From NCBI GenBank assembly GCA_964473455.1, contig CAYYQX010000003.1:1-64000 (forward strand): a DNA stretch of 64,000 bases, in the 5' to 3' direction. The notes under the pieces were generated by a model, which was given only the letters and a program-made list of their open reading frames with translations, made no database searches and had not been told where the DNA came from. This DNA comes from JALELF01 sp964473455 (GTDB lineage Bacteria > Bacillota_I > Bacilli_A > RF39 > UBA660). The first letter of the stretch is position 1. Each line of letters opens with the position of its first letter. Below are positions 59,603-64,000 of the stretch, piece after piece. The position numbers and the translations under genes are program-made.

Positions 59603-59631
59603 TTTATAAAAAAATTTTTATGTGTTAGAAT
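59603..59631 (+). promoter_or_regulatory. Possible pduL promoter
   Basis: TTTATA (59603-59608), 17-base spacer, TAGAAT (59626-59631) with TGT in front. The divergent region 59546-59646 also contains a perfect 12-base palindrome AGTAAATTTACT at 59584-59595; a lemA promoter on the minus strand is not obvious. Confidence 0.5.
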
Positions 59632-59646
59632 ATATATGGTGATTAT

Positions 59647-60204
59647 ATGAAGGTTTTTGTTGGTATATCAAATAGACATGTTCATCTAAAGGAAGAAACA
59701 TTTAACATTCTTTTTGGTGATGAAAAGTTAACTAAAAAAAGCGACTTGTTACAACCAAATCAGTTTGCAAGTAATCAAAAAGTAACTATTAAAACAGCAA
59801 AAAACGTATTAGAAAACGTTAGAATTGTTGGCCCTTTTAGATTGTATAATCAGATAGAAATATCTAAAACAGATGCGAATAAATTGGGGATAAATCCTCC
59901 TGTTAGATCTTCAGGAGATGTTTTAAACAGCGAAGTGGTAACTTTAATTGGTCCAGTTGGAGAAGTAACTCTTGACGGCTGCATAATTGCCGCAAGGCAT
60001 ATTCACATTAATAAAACATTAGCGCAAGAGTTGGGATATGTTGATGGCGAAAAAGTGTCTGTTAAAATTAGTGGCGAAAAGGGCGGAATAATTGATAATG
60101 TGAATGTTGAAGTATCAAATGAAGCGTATTTTGAACTTCATATAGATACAGATGATGGGAATGCCCATCTTTTAAAGCAGGGTGATGAGGTAGAAATTTT
60201 ATGA
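59647..60204 (+). CDS. pduL: PduL-type phosphate acetyl/acyltransferase
   Basis: Zinc-dependent enzyme that converts acyl-CoA and phosphate to acyl-phosphate; non-microcompartment PduL (PTA replacement) occurs in many Firmicutes and would work with acetate kinase for ATP. 185 residues, no encapsulation peptide at the N-terminus. Duplicated zinc-binding half-domains with SNRHVHL (residues 8-14) and ARHIHIN, and the CoA loop VRSSGDV. The lack of shell-protein genes nearby fits a free cytosolic form. It overlaps the next gene by four bases. Confidence 0.92.
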   Translation: MKVFVGISNRHVHLKEETFNILFGDEKLTKKSDLLQPNQFASNQKVTIKTAKNVLENVRIVGPFRLYNQIEISKTDANKLGINPPVRSSGDVLNSEVVTLIGPVGEVTLDGCIIAARHIHINKTLAQELGYVDGEKVSVKISGEKGGIIDNVNVEVSNEAYFELHIDTDDGNAHLLKQGDEVEIL

Positions 60205-60416
60205 TAGAAATTAAGCTATGTGATAGAGGAAAGACAAATACTGTAAAAATAGTTGAACAATTAAAAAAAATTTACGATAATCCAAGAATAATTGTAGAAT
60301 GCCAAAGTGTTTGTGCGATTTGTCAAACGAAATGCTTTGCTATAGTTAATGGGCAGTTATTAATTGCGGAAAACGATGATGATTTAATAGACAAAATAAA
60401 AAAAATAACTTTATAA
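60201..60416 (+). CDS. YuzB/DUF1450-like small cysteine protein
   Basis: 71 residues. Middle part CQSVCAICQTKCFAIVNGQLL resembles the Bacillus YuzB (CLSYCGTCMESLFALVNG) over the cysteines and the VNG turn, with ENDDDLIDKIKKI after it. Four cysteines here could bind metal or form disulfides. Function unknown in the family. ATG overlaps pduL stop (ATGA). Confidence 0.6.
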   Translation: MIEIKLCDRGKTNTVKIVEQLKKIYDNPRIIVECQSVCAICQTKCFAIVNGQLLIAENDDDLIDKIKKITL

Positions 60417-60425
60417 GGGGATAAA

Positions 60426-62078
60426 ATGAAGAAAGCAATAAAAATAGGTTTTTTAATAGTTCTTTCAGTAGTCTTTCTTGTTATTCCTTTCAAAAATCAC
60501 ATTATAAAACTTAAAAGTGAAGCATATATTTCTTCCAACAACAGTAGTGTTGATTTATATGACGACAATTTAAACAAGATTAATACAATTTATCGAGGCG
60601 AAAAAATTGAAAGATATGAAGATGTTTATAAGAAAGATGATATTACTTATATTCGAATAATATATCAGAATGTAGAATATTATCTTTTAGAAGAAAATCT
60701 TTGTAACAATTACGAAGAAAGTGTAAAAGAAAGTAAGCTATATGTAAGGACTAATGTTACGGTTTATGAACAAGATGATGATATAAATATTTCAACATAT
60801 ATTAAAAAAGGCGAAGAAGTTACTGTAACTGGCTTTGATAAACTTCAAAATGGCGAAGTAAGTATGTATAAAATTTTAAAAGAAACCACCGAAGGATATG
60901 TTTATGGGAAATATTTAGTAAGCACATTAGAAGATGCCTTAAAAAACTATGATGATAATAATCAATATAGTTATCATTCTACTAGTTTGGCAGATCCGTA
61001 TCGTGTTGGAATGGCAGGTAACTTAGATTTCTATCCAGAGGAAAAACCAAAGTTTGAAAATAACAAAATGCCAGAAACTGTGAAAGCGCTGTATTTAAAT
61101 GTTAGCGCTATTAGAAGTGTTGATGCTTATATTGAAGTGGCAAAAGAGATAGGTGCAAATGCCTTTGTTGTTGATATAAAAGACGGAGTTTTAGCGTATC
61201 CTGCAGAAGCTGCAAAAGATTATACACTAAGGTCGTATAACGGAGCATACAATTCTTATGAACAAGTAAAACAGGCTGTTCAAAAAATAATTGAGAATGG
61301 TTTTTATGTTATTGGGAGAATCGTTGTGTTTAATGATAATAACTATGGCAAAGATAATCCAAAAGATGTAATTGTTTATAAATCAAGTCAAGCTCTTTTT
61401 GGAGGACAGCATTGGTTAAGTCCATATTGTCGAGATGTTTGGGAGTATAATGTGAAATTGGCCATAGAGTCTGCAACAGAGTTTGGCTTTAATGAGATTC
61501 AATTCGATTATGTTAGATTTCCTGACAGAACAGGAAGCGTAGAGTCTTTACTGAATTTTAAAAACACTTATGGTGAATCAAAAGCGCAGGCTGTTCAAAA
61601 CTTTTTGATGTATGCTAGAGACGAGTTGCATAAAATAGGTGTTTATATAAGCGCAGATGTTTTTGGAGAATCGGCCGGAAACTTTGTCACAGGATATGGT
61701 CAATATTGGCCTGCCATCTCAAATGTTGTGGATGTAATAAGTGGAATGGCTTATCCAGATCATTTCAATATGCATTCATACGGCATTAGTTCACCTGTTT
61801 GGACTGTGCCTGAGCAATTAATGACCGAATGGGGAAAAGAAGTTGTTAAAGCACAAGCTACTATTTCTACTCCAGCTATTGTGAGGACTTGGATACAGGG
61901 GCACGATACAATAAAAGCCCCATATATAGTATATAATGATCAAAAAATAAAAGAACAAATAGAAGGGCTATATAATAATAACTTGACCGGTGGCTGGATG
62001 GTATGGCTAGGTTCTTCAAATATCAATAAATATAAAACGTATAAAACTTCATTTAAGGAGGCATATGGAGAAGGTTAG
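60426..62078 (+). CDS. Membrane-anchored putative glycoside hydrolase (DUF4015) with two SH3-like repeats
   Basis: 550 residues, exported and anchored by a hydrophobic N-terminus (about 5-23). Two SH3b-like domains (about 40-95 and 107-170; YVRTNVTVYEQDDD, KKGEEVTVTGF) may bind wall. The C-terminal TIM-barrel (about 220-545) is the DUF4015 glycosyl-hydrolase-like family: VKALYLNVSAI, AFVVDIKDGVLAYPA, GRIVVFND, FDYVRFPDR, ISADVFG. The conserved acidic residues (Asp in VVDIKD and FDYVRFPD, Asp in ISADVFG) are the candidate catalytic or binding positions. Substrate unknown; peptidoglycan or teichoic acid is a guess. Confidence 0.82.
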   Translation: MKKAIKIGFLIVLSVVFLVIPFKNHIIKLKSEAYISSNNSSVDLYDDNLNKINTIYRGEKIERYEDVYKKDDITYIRIIYQNVEYYLLEENLCNNYEESVKESKLYVRTNVTVYEQDDDINISTYIKKGEEVTVTGFDKLQNGEVSMYKILKETTEGYVYGKYLVSTLEDALKNYDDNNQYSYHSTSLADPYRVGMAGNLDFYPEEKPKFENNKMPETVKALYLNVSAIRSVDAYIEVAKEIGANAFVVDIKDGVLAYPAEAAKDYTLRSYNGAYNSYEQVKQAVQKIIENGFYVIGRIVVFNDNNYGKDNPKDVIVYKSSQALFGGQHWLSPYCRDVWEYNVKLAIESATEFGFNEIQFDYVRFPDRTGSVESLLNFKNTYGESKAQAVQNFLMYARDELHKIGVYISADVFGESAGNFVTGYGQYWPAISNVVDVISGMAYPDHFNMHSYGISSPVWTVPEQLMTEWGKEVVKAQATISTPAIVRTWIQGHDTIKAPYIVYNDQKIKEQIEGLYNNNLTGGWMVWLGSSNINKYKTYKTSFKEAYGEG

Positions 62079-62346
62079 AATTAACGATAAAGAGTTTGAG
62101 ATAATAGAAAATTATCGTGATTGTTATAACAAAGAAAAGGTAGAAAAAAGATATACTGAGTATTTTGATGATTTTGATTATATTTTGGGAGATTTTTCGT
62201 GTGATTTATTGAGATTAAAAGGATTTTGTGAGAAATCAAATCCTCGTTTTAACGAACACAACGATATCGAAAAATATAAAAATTATCTTGAAAAAGAATG
62301 TTCCTTTGGGTGCAGATATTTCTTATTAAAAAAAATAAAGGGGTAA
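62065..62346 (+). CDS. YutD-like DUF1027 protein
   Basis: 93 residues. Matches Bacillus YutD across its length: EFEIIENYRDCYNKE, RYTEYFDDFDYILGD, LRLKGF, ECSFGCRYFLLKKIK. Cytosolic, no membrane segments, function unknown. The ATG overlaps the end of the hydrolase gene by 14 bases (GGAGG upstream). The DUF368 gene follows with a one-base gap. Confidence 0.85.
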   Translation: MEKVRINDKEFEIIENYRDCYNKEKVEKRYTEYFDDFDYILGDFSCDLLRLKGFCEKSNPRFNEHNDIEKYKNYLEKECSFGCRYFLLKKIKG

Positions 62347-62347
62347 T

Positions 62348-63175
62348 ATGAAAAAAAGAATATTATTGTTTTTTAAGGGCTTTTTGATTGGTGTTGCTAA
62401 TATTATTCCGGGTGTAAGTGGAGGAACAATGGCCGTTAGTCTTGGAATATATGAAAGACTAATAGAGATTGTTGCTGATTTTAAAAAAAACATAAAAGAA
62501 AATATTTTATTTGTATTGCCTATTGTGATAGGAGTAGGAAGCGCTATATTATTTTTAACAAACATTATAAGTTTTGCTTTAGAAGAATATGAACTTATTA
62601 CGGTTCTTTTCTTTGCAGGACTTATTATGGGAGGTATACCAGTTATTACAAAAAAAATAGAAGGTAAAAAAAGCATAAAAAATATTATTCCTTTTTTACT
62701 TGTTGTGATTTTTATGTTTGCTTTAACTTTGCTTAAAACAGACACAATAGTTGAGTTTACCAACATGGCAACAGGTGATTATTTAATTTTGTTAGGAGTT
62801 GGCGCTATTGCAGCAATAACAATGGTTGTGCCGGGAATAAGTGGTTCTTTTGTTTTAATGCTAATGGGGTATTACAAACCAATACTTGATTTAATAAAAG
62901 ACCTTATTAATTTTAAAAATATTTGGGCAAATCTTTTAATAGTTGTTTTACTTGCTATTGGCGTTGTTTTTGGGGTTATAATATCTTCAAAACTGATAAA
63001 GAAAAGTTTACAAAAATATAAAAGCCAAACATATTCAGCGATTTTAGGTTTTGTTATCGCATCAGTTTTAAGTATGATTTTCTCTTTAAATATAAATATT
63101 GGTTTTATTGAAATAATAATTGGAATTTTGGTTATGATCTTTGGTTGTGTTTTAACATACAAATTAGAAAAATAA
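62348..63175 (+). CDS. popT: DUF368 membrane protein (PopT-type undecaprenyl-phosphate transporter)
   Basis: Polytopic protein (about eight helices), 275 residues. Twice-repeated motif: GFLIGVANIIPGVSGGTMAV at the N-terminus and AITMVVPGISGSFVLMLMG in the middle, giving the family's two-fold symmetry. DUF368 proteins were shown to recycle undecaprenyl phosphate across the membrane for wall synthesis. The start ATG at 62348 has AAAGGGG upstream. This would serve the MurA/MurD pathway also encoded here. Confidence 0.88.
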   Translation: MKKRILLFFKGFLIGVANIIPGVSGGTMAVSLGIYERLIEIVADFKKNIKENILFVLPIVIGVGSAILFLTNIISFALEEYELITVLFFAGLIMGGIPVITKKIEGKKSIKNIIPFLLVVIFMFALTLLKTDTIVEFTNMATGDYLILLGVGAIAAITMVVPGISGSFVLMLMGYYKPILDLIKDLINFKNIWANLLIVVLLAIGVVFGVIISSKLIKKSLQKYKSQTYSAILGFVIASVLSMIFSLNINIGFIEIIIGILVMIFGCVLTYKLEK

Positions 63176-63177
63176 GT

Positions 63178-63206
63178 TTGTAAATAAATAGCTCTTGTGT
63201 TATTAT
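63178..63206 (+). promoter_or_regulatory. Promoter of the gene at 63232
   Basis: TTGTAA (63178-63183), 17-base spacer, TATTAT (63201-63206). Starts two bases after the popT stop. Confidence 0.65.
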
Positions 63207-63231
63207 ATTCTTAAGTAAGAAGGTGATTTTC

Positions 63232-63840
63232 TTGAATGAAAATATATCAAACAAAAGATTTTTAACACTAGCTATTTTTTTAGTTTCTTTAGTGGGAATT
63301 AGTGGGTTTTTAATTGGTTATGGATTAAATCAAGGAGAATGTCCAGAGTGTACAGAAAAAGTGGTAAAAGTTTTTACTACAAAAAACGAAGTAGACACTA
63401 TTGTTGATTATAATATGGTGACAAGTGTCATTCAAAAAAACTTAATAGGAAAATATATTAATAAAAATAACAGCGAAGTATATTTTGAAATAAAGAAAGA
63501 CGGAACTTTTTTGTACCAAAAATATGATTTGGAAAAAGAACAATATATAGAATACACAAATGAAGAATATGTATTATTATTTTATTATGACTGTAGAGAA
63601 GTAGAGGAAATTGTTGAAGATGTTGAAAAACTTGAAACAGAAGAAGCGCTTTTAACAGAAGGCCAAGAAAAAGAATTGGAATATAAAACGACACTATATT
63701 TAATTCCTAAAGGAAACATTGAAGGGGATTTAATAACAAACATAATAACTTTTAGTGATATCGAACCAACTTCAGACGGAATAAGTTCCATAATGATTGG
63801 TCCAGACAACGAAAACACGCAGTATTATATAAAAGAATAG
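63232..63840 (+). CDS. Membrane-anchored protein of unknown function
   Basis: Not recognised. About 202 residues from TTG at 63232 (five bases after AAGGTGA); a GTG at 63223 lies inside that Shine-Dalgarno and is less likely. Signal-anchor helix about 9-29 (TLAIFLVSLVGISGFLIG), then CPECTEK, then an extracellular region with acidic residues and beta pattern (IKKDGTFLYQKYDLEK) resembling small secreted DUF proteins of gut Bacilli. A CxxC pair just outside the membrane. Next gene starts seven bases later with a similar TM-anchor design. Confidence 0.6.
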   Translation: MNENISNKRFLTLAIFLVSLVGISGFLIGYGLNQGECPECTEKVVKVFTTKNEVDTIVDYNMVTSVIQKNLIGKYINKNNSEVYFEIKKDGTFLYQKYDLEKEQYIEYTNEEYVLLFYYDCREVEEIVEDVEKLETEEALLTEGQEKELEYKTTLYLIPKGNIEGDLITNIITFSDIEPTSDGISSIMIGPDNENTQYYIKE

Positions 63841-63847
63841 GAGGAAA

Positions 63848-64000
63848 ATGAAAGACTATAAAAAAAATAAAAGAATATTTTTATTAATTATTTTTTTACT
63901 AGTTGCTGCTTTTGTTTTTTTACTTGTTTTTTTAATAGTTAAGGAAGAAAAAAAAGAACAAAAAGAGCAAGAGGATGAATCACCTGTTGAGGAAACTTTT
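63848..64000 (+). CDS. Membrane protein fragment of unknown function (3' end outside window)
   Basis: First 51 residues only. ATG at 63848 with GGAGGA RBS. Lys-rich N-terminus (MKDYKKNKR), one hydrophobic segment (about 10-31), then a charged tail KEEKKEQKEQEDESPVEE. Topology suggests a bitopic anchor with an extracellular linker. In tandem with the preceding gene, likely one transcript. Confidence 0.55.
   Translation, partial: MKDYKKNKRIFLLIIFLLVAAFVFLLVFLIVKEEKKEQKEQEDESPVEETF

Noticed and set aside
1..64000. Mycoplasma-type genetic code (TGA as Trp)
   Set aside because: TGA is used as a stop at gyrA, mfd, pduL, and the DivIC-like gene, and conserved tryptophans are encoded by TGG.
1..64000. 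CRISPR arrays, insertion sequences, prophage, toxin-antitoxin pairs, restriction systems
   Set aside because: No repeat-spacer pattern, transposase, integrase or paired small toxin genes were seen; the window is almost entirely core genes.

Overview
The window carries the replication origin of a low-G+C (visibly about 70% A+T) Gram-positive bacterium of the Bacilli. The evidence is the order rpmH-dnaA-dnaN-recF-gyrB-gyrA with DnaA boxes, a C-family polymerase PolC, SpoVG, WhiA, GlmR/YvcK, Noc, a ComK-type protein, CIRCE control and sigma-A type promoters. Cell-wall and lipoprotein genes (murA, murD, lgt, an M23 peptidase, a DUF368 lipid-carrier transporter) mean it is walled. All three stop codons are used, TGA included, so the code is not the mycoplasma one. 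Compact spacing and the loss of several usual neighbours (rnmV, rapZ, yabA, an S4 gene beside recF) suggest a reduced genome, perhaps an uncultured gut lineage near the base of the Mollicutes; that placement is inference.

Left arm (1-28.4 kb, all minus strand, reading away from the origin): rpmH-rnpA-yidC-jag; mnmE-mnmG-rsmG; noc alone with its own promoter; a long run uvrB-lgt-trxB-yvcK-whiA-murD-eno-tatD-3D protein-rsmA-ung-tilS-ftsH; rplI-dnaB-M23 peptidase-yycJ-rlmH; then parA-parB, with parB cut by the window edge.

Origin (about 28.5-30.2 kb): DnaA boxes on both sides of dnaA. Right arm (plus strand): dnaA; dnaN; comK; recF-gyrB-gyrA; the small SRP RNA bracketed by two perfect parS sites; tadA; dnaX-ybaB-recR-holB-yaaT-yabB-rsmI-pth-mfd; murA; rpmE; rpiB-DUF1146-phosphohexomutase; a CIRCE-controlled hsp20; polC; tRNA-Ser(GCU); typA; spoVG; a DivIC-like gene; pduL and a run of small Bacilli-conserved genes; and two membrane proteins of unknown function at the end. 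Only lemA runs against replication on this arm.

The most notable points are: (1) a ComK homologue in the slot between dnaN and recF, lacking the C-terminal part used for MecA/ClpCP turnover in Bacillus, with an odd start codon and an inverted repeat at its promoter; (2) a Noc protein in which some 325 acidic residues separate the DNA-binding part from the dimerisation domain, with no visible N-terminal membrane helix, and with Noc-box half-sites inside its own promoter; (3) two parS sites 135 bp apart, one written into the last gyrA codons, and a perfect Noc-binding palindrome inside rsmI; (4) an FtsH with a Rho_N/SAP-like C-terminal motif; (5) intrinsic terminators folded over stop codons again and again. 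No CRISPR array, insertion sequence, prophage or riboswitch was recognised. Promoters and terminators were found by eye.
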